Positions 1 to 9,186 of a stretch of DNA of 64,000 nt are shown piece by piece; within the stretch, counting starts at the first letter, position 1; each line of letters opens with the position of its first letter. The DNA lies in assembly GCA_045634365.1 (NCBI GenBank), contig JAZRAC010000026.1, positions 1 through 64,000 of the forward strand, written 5' to 3'. Below the pieces are notes generated by a model. The model saw only the letters and a list, made by a program, of their open reading frames with translations, ran no database searches and was not told where the DNA came from. This DNA is from HGM04593 sp045634365 (GTDB lineage: Bacteria; Bacteroidota; Bacteroidia; Bacteroidales; Bacteroidaceae). The position numbers were made by a program, and so were the translations under genes.

Positions 1-327
1 GTGGTAATCGTTTCAATGAGCAACGCTCTTTACAGCGGCACCGAAGGTGACGTTGCAACAGCAGCCCTCAAAGTAAACGGCGCAGCCGACGGCGAGTATC
101 AGTTCACCATCAAGAACGTGGTAATCTCGGCTCCCGGCTCGAAAGAGAAACTTGCCGACTACACAGGCTGGATCACCGTAACCGGTGGCGTAACAGGCAT
201 CGACTCTATCACAGCTGATGAAAAAACTACCGACGCTACTATTTACGACCTCCAAGGCCGCAAAGTAAACAATGCTGTAAAAGGCGGTATTTACATCAAG
301 AACGGTGAGAAATTTATGGCTGAATAA
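1..327 (+). CDS. Secreted cohesin-like/dockerin-family protein, C-terminal part only
   Basis: Only the last 108 codons lie in the window; the frame is open at base 1, so the GTG there is not a start. The visible part ends a cohesin-like beta domain (about residues 1-62). It is followed by a short tail with the pattern TGIDSIT...IYDLQGRKV...GGIYIKNGEKF that ends many secreted Bacteroidales proteins. The protein at 50125-53400 ends with the same domain and tail, most positions being identical, so the two are paralogs. Function is unknown; a cell-surface or secreted role is inferred from the tail and the paralog. A strong hairpin follows the stop. Confidence 0.75.
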   Translation: MVIVSMSNALYSGTEGDVATAALKVNGAADGEYQFTIKNVVISAPGSKEKLADYTGWITVTGGVTGIDSITADEKTTDATIYDLQGRKVNNAVKGGIYIKNGEKFMAE

Positions 328-367
328 GTGCTATTTATCTTCTAAAAACAGCTTACTATAAATAAAA

Positions 368-398
368 AGAGCGTGCTTCATTGAAGCACGCTCTTTTT
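368..398. terminator. Bidirectional intrinsic terminator between convergent genes
   Basis: A 12-bp perfect stem (AGAGCGTGCTTC / GAAGCACGCTCT) with a 3-base loop is followed by a T-run on the plus strand and preceded by an A-rich run that becomes a T-run on the minus strand. It lies between the secreted-protein stop (327) and the malQ stop (416), so it can serve both. Confidence 0.85.
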
Positions 399-415
399 AT
401 TTATAAATGCAACGA

Positions 416-3100
416 CTATGCTCCGCGGCCGGAGTCGTTTATCATCGCCAACAGATTTTCATTAAAGGCACGCTCGTTCATCATATCCTCCACGGCAATG
501 TGCATACGATAGTTCCACAGATGGTCGCGATTCGAGGGGATGTTTATGCGCTCTGCATCAGGGTCGGGAAGGCGCAAACGCTCATCCATTGCCATAAGGT
601 CTTGCCAAGCAAAGAGCGCAAAAGCCGCAGGCGATTGCAAATGACGGGCAATTATGGCACGAGCAATGGTACCGCTCATCTCCTTCGGTGCCTCGCCGTG
701 GCAACCAAGCACACGGTTGTAGAATTGTGCCGAGAGAGCCTCATCTTCGCGCCACCACCCTCGCAGAGTGCTCATATCGTGCGTAGAAGGTGTTGCCACC
801 GAGAGATAGGGGTAACACTCGGGGCGGGCAAAAGTTTCGCCATACAATTTGGGCATACGCTCTATTTCGAGCGAGAGAATTTGCAGATTCTTCATTACCC
901 AAGGCACGCAGGCGGGTATCATTCCAAGGTCCTCGCCGCAGGCTGTCATTGTGGTCGACTGCAACACCGGAGCAAGTTTGCGCATACCCTCCTCGAACCA
1001 ATGCATTGTGTGACGATAGTAGAAGTACTCCTCGTATATGCGGTCGTAGGCTATGCGCAGGGGCTGCGACAATTGCCCATAAGCCTCTGTGTCGCCACCC
1101 AAGATGCGGGGAACAAACTTGTCTGGTTCTTTAAGGTCGCGCAAGAAGAGCACACTGCCAAAGAGGCGCAAAAGGCTCTTTTTCATCGGATCTGGGAATT
1201 TAGGGCCACATTTGTCGTAAATCTCGTATGCAAGAGCCGAGGCACTGCCAATATGCTGTTTAAAGAGGTAAGTGCCATCGGGAGCCTCATCGAAGAAGCG
1301 GTCGACTATATATTTTACACGGCGCGGGAAGATTTCCTTTAACGCCTCCTTTGTAATATAAGGGTGCAAATGCGCCTCCTCTATCGCAAAGCCCGATGCA
1401 GCCAGCTCCTCCACGCTATAAGGCCTGTTGGGAGAGAAACTGCCCGAAAGACCGCTTATAGCCGTGTGTGGTATTTCCCAAATGCGGAAAAAGCCAAGCA
1501 CGTGGTCTATGCGATAAGCATCGAAGAAGTGCGACATATATTGCAGACGACGACGCCACCAAGCGTAACCATCCTTCTCCATTGTATCCCAATTATATGT
1601 GGGGAATCCCCAATTCTGTCCATCGGCTGCAAACATATCCGGTGGCGCACCGGCCGACACTTCAAGATTGAACTGCTCACGCTCGCACCACACATCCACT
1701 CCGTTGGGAGCAACGCCTATGGGAATATCGCCTTTGAGCGCCACGCCTATGGAATTGGCATAATCGTGTGCCTCGCTCAACTGTTTGTACAGGATATATT
1801 GAACAAGCATATAGAATTCAATCTCACGTGTCGCATCGGGATATTCGGCAAGGAGTACCGCCTCGGTATTATCGTCGTAGTAGCGGTATTTGCCCCAATC
1901 CCAGATGCAACTATGCAGGCGGGCGGTGAGGTAACGGAACATTGCGTATGGTCTTAACCAGCGTTTCTGTTCCTCTATGAAAAGGCGACAATCCTCGGCA
2001 GCAAGCAGTTCACTACCCTGCTCGGCAAAAAGGTCGCGCAGATATTTCATTTTTAGTGCATACACAAGCGAATAGTTCACGGCGGGAGCCTCGTTCAGCT
2101 TTTCGCGGTGAGCCTCGTAGTAACGATTGGCCTTGTCGCTGCCCAAACGTGGCAATTGGGACATATCCATATAAATAAGGTTCAGCGCATAGACCGACAC
2201 GCAATTATAGGGGTAGGAATCCTCGTCGCCACCGAATATCGTAGTGTCGTTCAATGGCAACAACTGCAAAATATTCTGTCCTGTGGCACGCAACCATTCG
2301 GCCATAAGCTTAATATCGCCAAAATCGCCAACACCCCACCCTTTGTGCGAGCGTATGGAGAAAAGCGGAATAACCGTTCCGGCCAGACGAATTTCGGGCG
2401 AGGGGAATATTATGTGAGGCAGTGTGAAAGAGAGTGCGGTAGCTTCGTTGCACGAAGCAAGCATAAGGGTTCTATTCTCACCCTCTTCCCACAGGACATT
2501 ACCCTCCTTGTCTGTCTTTATGAATTTGAAGTATATATTACCCTCGTTCAAATTCTCTATATCCAGCGTAACGCTCCACAAATTGGGCTCCACCTGATGC
2601 AAAAGAGGGGCCGCCGAGGGTTGCCAACCGCCAAGCAACGCAATATCGCCGCAAACGGCAAGGCTCTCTCCCTCTCCTATGCCCATCGCATAAAGGGTGA
2701 TTGTGAGGCTGCGATTGTACCAATTTATCTCGGGAGTCATCACCCGAGCAGCCTGTTTATCGAAAAAACGGAACAGATTGGTCTGCGTGTAATTGCCAAC
2801 GGGAGAATCCAGCCACATATCATACACGCAATAGATATTGTTCACACAATTTATCGACAATTTATGCGGAGTCACCGCCCACTCGTTGCGGGCCACCTTG
2901 CCGGCACGCATAAGACGATAGCCATACTCTATGGCAGCTACATCGGCCGGCAGTTCCAAGGATGCGCACCAAGAAGCTGTGTCCACATTCTGCATTTCTA
3001 TAATGTGCTCCTGCTCGGCGACACCCGACAGCTTGCACACAACCTGCATTGTACAATCCTGCTCGGCACGGTAATTTATGTTGAACTTTATGTTTTTCAT
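416..3100 (-). CDS. malQ: 4-alpha-glucanotransferase (GH77) with N-terminal starch-binding domains
   Basis: Amylomaltase that transfers alpha-1,4-glucan segments during maltodextrin and glycogen use in the cytoplasm. The 894-residue chain is the long Bacteroidetes form. Two beta-sandwich, CBM20-like modules occupy about residues 1-110 and 130-215, and the second carries the typical GDIALLGGW turn. The GH77 barrel follows. The nucleophile region YRIDHVLGF is at about 529-537 (Asp532), the acid/base region CGEDLG at 721-726 (Glu723), and PSTHD at 771-775. No signal peptide is visible. It is transcribed alone, divergently from leuA, and converges on the upstream gene through a shared terminator. 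Confidence 0.95.
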   Translation of the reverse strand: MKNIKFNINYRAEQDCTMQVVCKLSGVAEQEHIIEMQNVDTASWCASLELPADVAAIEYGYRLMRAGKVARNEWAVTPHKLSINCVNNIYCVYDMWLDSPVGNYTQTNLFRFFDKQAARVMTPEINWYNRSLTITLYAMGIGEGESLAVCGDIALLGGWQPSAAPLLHQVEPNLWSVTLDIENLNEGNIYFKFIKTDKEGNVLWEEGENRTLMLASCNEATALSFTLPHIIFPSPEIRLAGTVIPLFSIRSHKGWGVGDFGDIKLMAEWLRATGQNILQLLPLNDTTIFGGDEDSYPYNCVSVYALNLIYMDMSQLPRLGSDKANRYYEAHREKLNEAPAVNYSLVYALKMKYLRDLFAEQGSELLAAEDCRLFIEEQKRWLRPYAMFRYLTARLHSCIWDWGKYRYYDDNTEAVLLAEYPDATREIEFYMLVQYILYKQLSEAHDYANSIGVALKGDIPIGVAPNGVDVWCEREQFNLEVSAGAPPDMFAADGQNWGFPTYNWDTMEKDGYAWWRRRLQYMSHFFDAYRIDHVLGFFRIWEIPHTAISGLSGSFSPNRPYSVEELAASGFAIEEAHLHPYITKEALKEIFPRRVKYIVDRFFDEAPDGTYLFKQHIGSASALAYEIYDKCGPKFPDPMKKSLLRLFGSVLFLRDLKEPDKFVPRILGGDTEAYGQLSQPLRIAYDRIYEEYFYYRHTMHWFEEGMRKLAPVLQSTTMTACGEDLGMIPACVPWVMKNLQILSLEIERMPKLYGETFARPECYPYLSVATPSTHDMSTLRGWWREDEALSAQFYNRVLGCHGEAPKEMSGTIARAIIARHLQSPAAFALFAWQDLMAMDERLRLPDPDAERINIPSNRDHLWNYRMHIAVEDMMNERAFNENLLAMINDSGRGA

Positions 3101-3364
3101 ATTATATTCTTCTTCTCTTTTTCAATTAAACTCCCGCGAAAATACAAAAAAAACTCAACCAACAATAGGTTAATGGCAATTTGTAGCCCACGATACTGCA
3201 TTTTGGGGCAGAAAGGCAATAATCTCACAAATAGAATGCTGTTTTTTTAGTTTTATAAAATAAAAAGATTATTTTTGCAGATTAGACAGGCAGTGCAGCA
3301 ACACTGCGAAGCCTTGCATACATAAAAAAGCGAGGAATTATTAAATTAAAAAAACATTACGATT
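3101..3364. promoter_or_regulatory. Divergent promoter region between malQ and leuA, with leuA leader
   Basis: A plus-strand -7 box TATTTTTG lies at 3270-3277, giving a leuA leader of about 80 nt. That leader contains a small hairpin (CAGTG/CACTG, about 3292-3307) nested between GGC and GCC. No leucine-rich leader peptide, T-box or known riboswitch is recognisable in it. On the minus strand TATTTTCG near 3137-3144 is a weaker -7 candidate for malQ. Confidence 0.5.
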
Positions 3365-4861
3365 ATGAGCGATAGATTATTTATTTTCGACACTACCCTG
3401 CGCGACGGAGAGCAGGTTCCCGGTTGCCAATTGAACACCGTTGAGAAAATTCAGGTGGCAAAGCAATTGGAGCAGCTTGGAGTGGATGTTATTGAGGCCG
3501 GTTTTCCAATATCGAGCCCCGGTGATTTTAATTCAGTGATTGAAATTTCAAAGGCCGTTACTTGGCCCACTATATGCGCCCTTACACGAGGAGTGGAAAA
3601 GGACATAGATGTTGCTGTCGACGCCCTGCGTTACGCAAAGCACAAGCGCATACACACAGGTATAGGAACATCCGACTCGCACATTCAGTATAAATTCCGT
3701 TCCACACGCGAGGAGATTATCGAGCGTGCCGTTGCCGCTGTAAAATATGCGAAACGCTACGTAGAGGATATAGAATTTTATGCCGAGGATGCAGGACGCA
3801 CCGACAATGAGTATCTTGCCCGCGTGGTAGAGGCTGTAATTAAGGCCGGTGCCACCGTGGTAAATATCCCCGACACAACCGGTTACTGCCTGCCCAGCGA
3901 GTATGGCGCAAAGATAAAGTATCTGATGGAGAATGTCAACGGCATTCACAATGCCATAATATCGACCCACTGTCACAACGACCTTGGAATGGCCACAGCA
4001 AACACCCTTTCGGGTGTGATGAACGGTGCCCGTCAGGTAGAGGTTACTATGAACGGCATTGGCGAGAGAGCAGGCAACACCTCGCTCGAAGAGATTGTGA
4101 TGATTACAAAGTGTCACCCCACACTGCAAGTGGAAACAAACATAAACACACAAAAGATTTTCCCCACAAGCCGTATGGTGTCCAGCCTTATGAATATGCC
4201 AGTGCAGGCAAACAAGGCCATTGTGGGACGAAACGCATTTGCGCACTCTTCGGGTATACACCAAGATGGCGTGCTCAAAGATGTGAGCACTTACGAGATT
4301 ATGAATCCCAAGGATGTGGGCATAGACGATAACTCTATTGTGCTCACAGCCCGCAGCGGTCGCGCAGCTCTAAAATATCGTTTGAGTGTACTGGGAGTAA
4401 CTCTCGAAGATGAAAGGCTGAACGAGGTTTACGAACAGTTCCTGCGCCTTGCCGACAAGAAGAAGGAGATTCACGACGACGATATTCTGGTGCTCGCCGG
4501 TGCCGAGCGCAGCAACAACAAGGGCATTAAGCTCGACTATTTGCAGGTAACCACCGGCCTCAACACCCGCTCAGTGGCAAGCATAGGCTTGCGCATTGCC
4601 GGCGAATTGTTCGAGAGTGCATCTACCGGCAACGGTCCCGTGGATGCTGCCATAAAGGCACTGAAAAATATCATTCGCCGCGAAATGACACTCAAAGAGT
4701 TCACCATTCAGGCTATCAGCAAGGGAAGCGATGATATGGGTAAAGTGCATATGCAGGTGGAATACAACGACCGTCTCTATTATGGCTTTGGAGCAAACAC
4801 CGACATTGTGAGTGCATCGGTTGAGGCATATATCGATTGTATAAACAAGTTCAACGAATAA
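3365..4861 (+). CDS. leuA: 2-isopropylmalate synthase
   Basis: First committed step of leucine synthesis: condenses acetyl-CoA with 2-oxoisovalerate. The chain is 498 residues, the usual size for the long bacterial form. The DRE-TIM signature FDTTLRDGEQ lies at residues 8-17 and the metal-binding HCHNDLG at about 202-208. The C-terminal third (from about residue 370) matches the LeuA allosteric dimerisation domain, so feedback inhibition by leucine is expected. It opens the cluster leuA-leuC-leuD-leuB. The leuC start lies 15 bases after the stop, supporting one transcript. Related enzymes such as CimA share the N-terminal half, but the pathway context favours leuA. Confidence 0.93.
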   Translation: MSDRLFIFDTTLRDGEQVPGCQLNTVEKIQVAKQLEQLGVDVIEAGFPISSPGDFNSVIEISKAVTWPTICALTRGVEKDIDVAVDALRYAKHKRIHTGIGTSDSHIQYKFRSTREEIIERAVAAVKYAKRYVEDIEFYAEDAGRTDNEYLARVVEAVIKAGATVVNIPDTTGYCLPSEYGAKIKYLMENVNGIHNAIISTHCHNDLGMATANTLSGVMNGARQVEVTMNGIGERAGNTSLEEIVMITKCHPTLQVETNINTQKIFPTSRMVSSLMNMPVQANKAIVGRNAFAHSSGIHQDGVLKDVSTYEIMNPKDVGIDDNSIVLTARSGRAALKYRLSVLGVTLEDERLNEVYEQFLRLADKKKEIHDDDILVLAGAERSNNKGIKLDYLQVTTGLNTRSVASIGLRIAGELFESASTGNGPVDAAIKALKNIIRREMTLKEFTIQAISKGSDDMGKVHMQVEYNDRLYYGFGANTDIVSASVEAYIDCINKFNE

Positions 4862-4875
4862 TATCCGGAAAGAAG

Positions 4876-6270
4876 ATGAATACACTTTTCGACAAAATAT
4901 GGGATACTCACGTTGTGCAGAAGGTTGAGGATGGCCCTACACAATTGTATATCGACCGCCTCTATTGCCACGAGGTAACATCGCCGCAAGCATTTGACGA
5001 ATTGCGCAGCAGAGGTATCGGTTGCTTACGACCCGATAAGATTTTCTGTATGCCCGACCATAATATCCCCACAAAGGATCAAGATAAACCAATCACCGAC
5101 AGCGTTTCGCGCAATCAGGTGGACACACTCACAAAGAATGCCGCGCAATTTGGGCTGTCGTATTGGGGGATGAAGCACCCCAACAACGGAATAATACACG
5201 TTGTAGGCCCCGAGCAGGGATTGACTCTCCCCGGAATGACCATCGTGTGTGGCGATTCGCACACATCTACCCACGGTGCTATGGGAGCCATTGCTTTTGG
5301 CATTGGCACAAGTGAGGTGGGAATGGTTATGGCGTCGCAATGTATTCTGCAACAGAAACCCAAGGCTATGCGTATAAGCGTAGAAGGCAAGCTGGGGAAG
5401 GGTGTCACCGCAAAGGATGTTGCACTCTACATTATGTCGATGATGACCACCAGCGGCGCAACAGGTTACTTTGTGGAGTATGCCGGCGAGGCTATCCGCT
5501 CGTTGAGTATGGAGAGCCGCCTCACGCTCTGTAACCTATCGATAGAGATGGGTGCACGCGGTGGAATGGTTGCCCCCGACGAAACTACATTCGAATATAT
5601 AAAGGGCCGCCCCTACGCTCCCAAAGGCGAGGAGTGGGAGAAGGCCGTTGCCTATTGGAAGACTCTGAAAAGTGAGGAGAATGCAGTGTTCGACAAGGAG
5701 TACACCTTCCGCGCAGAGGATATTGAGCCGCGTATTACATACGGCACCAATCCGGGAATGGGAATTGGAATTACCGAGAATATCCCCACCGCCGACTCTA
5801 TCGACGAGGCGGGCCGTGCATCGTTCTTAAAATCGTTGGAGTATATGAAATTTGCTCCCGGGCAGTCGCTCCTCGGGCACAATATAGATTATGTATTTGT
5901 GGGTAGCTGCACCAACGGCCGCATCGAGGACTTCCGCGCCTTTGCACAAATTGTAAAGGGCAAGAAAAAAGCCGACGGAGTAACCGCTTGGCTGGTGCCC
6001 GGTTCTTGGAGTGTGGCACGACAGATTGAGACCGAGGGTATTGACAAGGTTCTTGCCGAGGCCGGGTTCGAAATACGCGAGCCTGGTTGTTCGGCCTGCC
6101 TTGCGATGAACGAGGACAAAGTACCCGCAGGGAAATATTGTGTGTCGACAAGCAATCGCAATTTCGAAGGACGCCAAGGCCCCGGATCGCACACAATTCT
6201 CGCAAGCCCCTATGTGGCAGCCGCGGCAGCCGTAACCGGCAAAATAACCGACCCGCGAGAATTGCTTTAA
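4876..6270 (+). CDS. leuC: 3-isopropylmalate dehydratase large subunit
   Basis: Aconitase-family iron-sulfur subunit that works with LeuD to isomerise 2-isopropylmalate to 3-isopropylmalate. The ATG at 4876 gives 464 residues, the family length; a longer reading from 4837 overlaps leuA and adds residues absent from homologs. The 4Fe-4S cluster cysteines are visible as VGSCTNGR (Cys345) and PGCSACLA (Cys405, Cys408). The substrate region CGDSHTSTHGA lies near residues 125-135. The order leuA-leuC-leuD-leuB and gaps of 14-38 bases indicate an operon. Confidence 0.95.
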   Translation: MNTLFDKIWDTHVVQKVEDGPTQLYIDRLYCHEVTSPQAFDELRSRGIGCLRPDKIFCMPDHNIPTKDQDKPITDSVSRNQVDTLTKNAAQFGLSYWGMKHPNNGIIHVVGPEQGLTLPGMTIVCGDSHTSTHGAMGAIAFGIGTSEVGMVMASQCILQQKPKAMRISVEGKLGKGVTAKDVALYIMSMMTTSGATGYFVEYAGEAIRSLSMESRLTLCNLSIEMGARGGMVAPDETTFEYIKGRPYAPKGEEWEKAVAYWKTLKSEENAVFDKEYTFRAEDIEPRITYGTNPGMGIGITENIPTADSIDEAGRASFLKSLEYMKFAPGQSLLGHNIDYVFVGSCTNGRIEDFRAFAQIVKGKKKADGVTAWLVPGSWSVARQIETEGIDKVLAEAGFEIREPGCSACLAMNEDKVPAGKYCVSTSNRNFEGRQGPGSHTILASPYVAAAAAVTGKITDPRELL

Positions 6271-6291
6271 TCACCACAAAAGTAAATAACG

Positions 6292-6882
6292 ATGAAAAAG
6301 GAAAAATTCAGCATACTTACCGACAGCTGCATTCCCCTGCCGCTCGAAAATATAGACACCGACCAGATTGTGCCGGCACGCTTCCTTAAAGCTACAACCC
6401 GCGAGGGATTCGGCGACTATCTGTTCCGCGATTGGCGTTTCGACAAAGAGGGTAACAAGATTGATAGTTTCGTAATGAACAACCCCACATACAGCGGCAG
6501 AATTCTTGTTGCAGGCAAGAATTTCGGTTGCGGTTCGAGCCGTGAGCACGCAGCTTGGGCCATTGCCGATTATGGGTTTCGCGTGGTGGTGTCGAGCTTC
6601 TTTGCCGACATTCACAAGAACAACGAGCTTAACAATTTCGTGCTTCCCGTAGTGGTGAGCGAGGAGTTTCTCAAAGAGTTGTTTGCAAGCATAGAGGAGA
6701 ACCCTGCCACACAGGTGACAGTGAACCTCCCCGAGCAGACAATAACCAACAACGCCACAGGCAAGAGCGAGAATTTCGAGATTAACGGATACAAGAAACA
6801 CTGCCTGATGAACGGGCTCGATGATATTGATTTTCTTCTTGCCAACAAGGAGAAGATTGAGGCTTGGGAAAAACAGCAGTAA
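6292..6882 (+). CDS. leuD: 3-isopropylmalate dehydratase small subunit
   Basis: Swivelling-domain partner of LeuC. The 196 residues match the bacterial LeuD length. Diagnostic segments are TDQIVPARFLK (about residues 22-32) and GKNFGCGSSREHAAW (about 75-89), the substrate-recognition loop. It begins 21 bases after leuC, so translation in a fixed ratio with LeuC is expected. No anomalies seen. Confidence 0.95.
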   Translation: MKKEKFSILTDSCIPLPLENIDTDQIVPARFLKATTREGFGDYLFRDWRFDKEGNKIDSFVMNNPTYSGRILVAGKNFGCGSSREHAAWAIADYGFRVVVSSFFADIHKNNELNNFVLPVVVSEEFLKELFASIEENPATQVTVNLPEQTITNNATGKSENFEINGYKKHCLMNGLDDIDFLLANKEKIEAWEKQQ

Positions 6883-6920
6883 TATCTACAAATATAAGAA
6901 ACCACAAGAAAAACATCACG

Positions 6921-7994
6921 ATGAATTTAAATATAGCAGTACTGCCGGGCGACGGAATAGGGCCCGAAATTATAGCACAAGCACTCGAAGTAACAAAAGC
7001 CGTATGTAACAAATTCGGGCACACGCTCACACACAAAAGCGGGCTTGTGGGAGCTTGCGCCATCGACGCAACAGGCAACCCCTACCCCGACGAAACACAC
7101 GAGCTCTGTATGCAGAGCGATGCAATACTCTTCGGTGCGGTGGGCGACCTTCGCTTCGACAACAACCCCAACGCAAAAGTGCGCCCCGAGCAAGGTCTGC
7201 TTGCTATGCGCAAGAAGCTCGGCCTTTATGCCAATCTGCGCCCTGTAACAACATTCGAGGCACTCATCGATAAATCGCCCCTGCGCACCGACATTGTGAG
7301 AGGCACCGATTTTATGTGCATACGCGAGCTCACAGGCGGACTTTATTTCGGTCGCCCGCAAGGCCGCAGCGAGGATGGCAAGGTGGCATACGACACCTGC
7401 GTCTATTCGCGCGAGGAGATTGAGCGCATCGTAAAACTCGCCTATGAGTATGCAATGAAACGCAACAAGAAGGTAACCGTGATTGACAAGGCCAATGTGC
7501 TTGCAACATCGCGTCTGTGGCGCGAGATTGCAAAAGAGATTGCGGCTGAATACCCCGACGTTGAAACAGAATTTATGTTCGTGGACAACGCGGCAATGCG
7601 CTTGATACAGTGGCCCACTTCTTTCGATGTAATGGTAACCGAAAATATGTTCGGCGACATTCTCACCGACGAAGGCTCGGTAATCACAGGCTCGCTTGGC
7701 CTGCTCCCCTCGGCATCTATCGGCGTGCACACATCGCTCTTTGAGCCCATACACGGCTCTTGGCCGCAGGCCGCAGGCAAGAATATTGCCAACCCCCTCG
7801 CCACCATTCTATCGGCAGCAATGATGTTCGAGTATGCCTTTGGGCTTATGGAAGAGGGCAAGCTCATACGCGAGGCTGTGAATGCTTCGATGGAGGCCTG
7901 CGTGAGAACTCCCGACATTCAGGTTGAGGGTGGCAAGGAGTATGGCACCAAAGAGGTGGGCGAATGGATTGTAAACTACATTAACAACAAATAG
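6921..7994 (+). CDS. leuB: 3-isopropylmalate dehydrogenase
   Basis: NAD-dependent oxidative decarboxylation of 3-isopropylmalate to 2-oxoisocaproate. The ATG at 6921 gives 357 residues and starts with the conserved beta strand and PGDGIGPE loop (about residues 8-15); an earlier in-frame codon at 6864 overlaps leuD and is not needed. Other family marks are RELTGGLYFG, the metal-binding region NMFGDILTDEGS, and HGSWPQAAGKNIANP near the nucleotide site. Last gene of the leucine set; the GTG of the next gene follows 6 bases after the stop. Confidence 0.95.
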   Translation: MNLNIAVLPGDGIGPEIIAQALEVTKAVCNKFGHTLTHKSGLVGACAIDATGNPYPDETHELCMQSDAILFGAVGDLRFDNNPNAKVRPEQGLLAMRKKLGLYANLRPVTTFEALIDKSPLRTDIVRGTDFMCIRELTGGLYFGRPQGRSEDGKVAYDTCVYSREEIERIVKLAYEYAMKRNKKVTVIDKANVLATSRLWREIAKEIAAEYPDVETEFMFVDNAAMRLIQWPTSFDVMVTENMFGDILTDEGSVITGSLGLLPSASIGVHTSLFEPIHGSWPQAAGKNIANPLATILSAAMMFEYAFGLMEEGKLIREAVNASMEACVRTPDIQVEGGKEYGTKEVGEWIVNYINNK

Positions 7995-8000
7995 GCAAAA

Positions 8001-9173
8001 GTGCCCGTTACACGACACAACATATTGACACTCTTCACACTGCTGTTCTTTGCTTGGGCGGCAGTGTGCAACCCTTGCTATGCACAGAAGAAGGGCGAAA
8101 AACCATTCACGCTTGTAATAGATCCCGGACACGGAGGCACAGACCCCGGAGCATTAGGGCGCAAGGCAAAGGAGAAGGATATAAATTTGAACGTATCGAA
8201 GGCTCTTGCCGAAATGATTAAAGAGGATTTTCCCGAAGTTAAAATAATTTTCACCCGCAAGACCGATGTAAAAATACCGCTCGTGCGTCGTGCCACCATT
8301 GCCAACGAGGCAAAAGCCGACCTTTTTATCTCCATACACTCCAACGCCTCAAAGTCACGCTCGGCACGCGGTTGCGAGACATTTACATTAGGCTCGGGAA
8401 GCAGTGCCGAGGCAAAGGCTGCCGCTATGTATGAGAACGAAGTTATATTGCTCGAAGATAATTTCGAAGAGACATACAAGGGATTCGACCCCCGTTCAAG
8501 CGAGAGCTATATAATTTTTGAGCTTATACGCAGCCACGACATGGAGAAAAGCATTACTCTTGCCGAGGCTGTGCAGAAAGGAATGGTTAAACGCAGCGGC
8601 TTAACCAACCGTGGTGTTTCGTCGGCAGGTTTTCTTGTACTGCACAAGACTGTAATGCCAAGCATTCTTGTGGAGCTTGGATTTATTTCAAACTCCACCG
8701 AGGAGAAATATATAGCATCGAAGGCTGGACAGAAAGCTCTTGCAAAGGGTATCTTCGATGGTTTTTCCACCTATTATAAGAGCTACAAGAAAAGTACCGG
8801 CAAGCAAGTGGTAACAAAGAAAAGTGAAAATACCACAAAGCCCGACAAGCAGAACACGACCAAAGAAAAGAGTGCGGAGCAGAAGAGCAGGAAAAGCACT
8901 GCCGCCGGAAAGCCCATTTTCAAAGTGCAGATATTGGCCACAGACAGCAAACTCAACAGCAACGACAAGCGTTTAAAAGGAGTAAAGGCCGATTATTACA
9001 AGGAGAACGGGCTGTATAAATATACATACGGCGAGAGCCACAATTACGACGAGATTGCGAAAATACGCAAAAATATATCCGCAAAGTTCAAAGAGGCCTT
9101 TGTGGTAGCCTTCCTCGATGGTAAAAAAATAAACACCAAAGAGGCCATCGAAATTTATCGTAAACAAAAATAA
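8001..9173 (+). CDS. N-acetylmuramoyl-L-alanine amidase with SPOR-like C-terminus
   Basis: Cuts the amide bond between MurNAc and the stem peptide of peptidoglycan. Start is GTG at 8001. An N-terminal signal segment (about residues 1-28, ending near CYAQ) directs export. The Amidase_3 domain follows, with VIDPGHGG (39-46, first zinc His), FISIHSNA (second His) and the ELGFISN region carrying the catalytic Glu. A Lys/Thr-rich linker (about 260-300) leads to a SPOR-like fold near 304-390 that may bind denuded glycan at the septum. The spacing of 6 bases after leuB suggests read-through from the leu operon. The MCE gene follows at 13 bases, a pairing common in this phylum. Confidence 0.88.
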   Translation: MPVTRHNILTLFTLLFFAWAAVCNPCYAQKKGEKPFTLVIDPGHGGTDPGALGRKAKEKDINLNVSKALAEMIKEDFPEVKIIFTRKTDVKIPLVRRATIANEAKADLFISIHSNASKSRSARGCETFTLGSGSSAEAKAAAMYENEVILLEDNFEETYKGFDPRSSESYIIFELIRSHDMEKSITLAEAVQKGMVKRSGLTNRGVSSAGFLVLHKTVMPSILVELGFISNSTEEKYIASKAGQKALAKGIFDGFSTYYKSYKKSTGKQVVTKKSENTTKPDKQNTTKEKSAEQKSRKSTAAGKPIFKVQILATDSKLNSNDKRLKGVKADYYKENGLYKYTYGESHNYDEIAKIRKNISAKFKEAFVVAFLDGKKINTKEAIEIYRKQK

Positions 9174-9186
9174 TAGACAAAAAACG

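Noticed and set aside
407..1342. Long open frame antisense to malQ
   Set aside because: It lies wholly inside malQ on the other strand, has no ribosome-binding site or family resemblance, and is explained by the GC-rich codon pattern of malQ.
2108..3250. 380-codon frame antisense to malQ
   Set aside because: Runs over the malQ start and promoter; composition is Cys/His/Arg-rich as usual for shadow frames.
3284..3364. Leucine leader-peptide attenuator
   Set aside because: No short frame rich in leucine codons, and the hairpin is not followed by a T-run.
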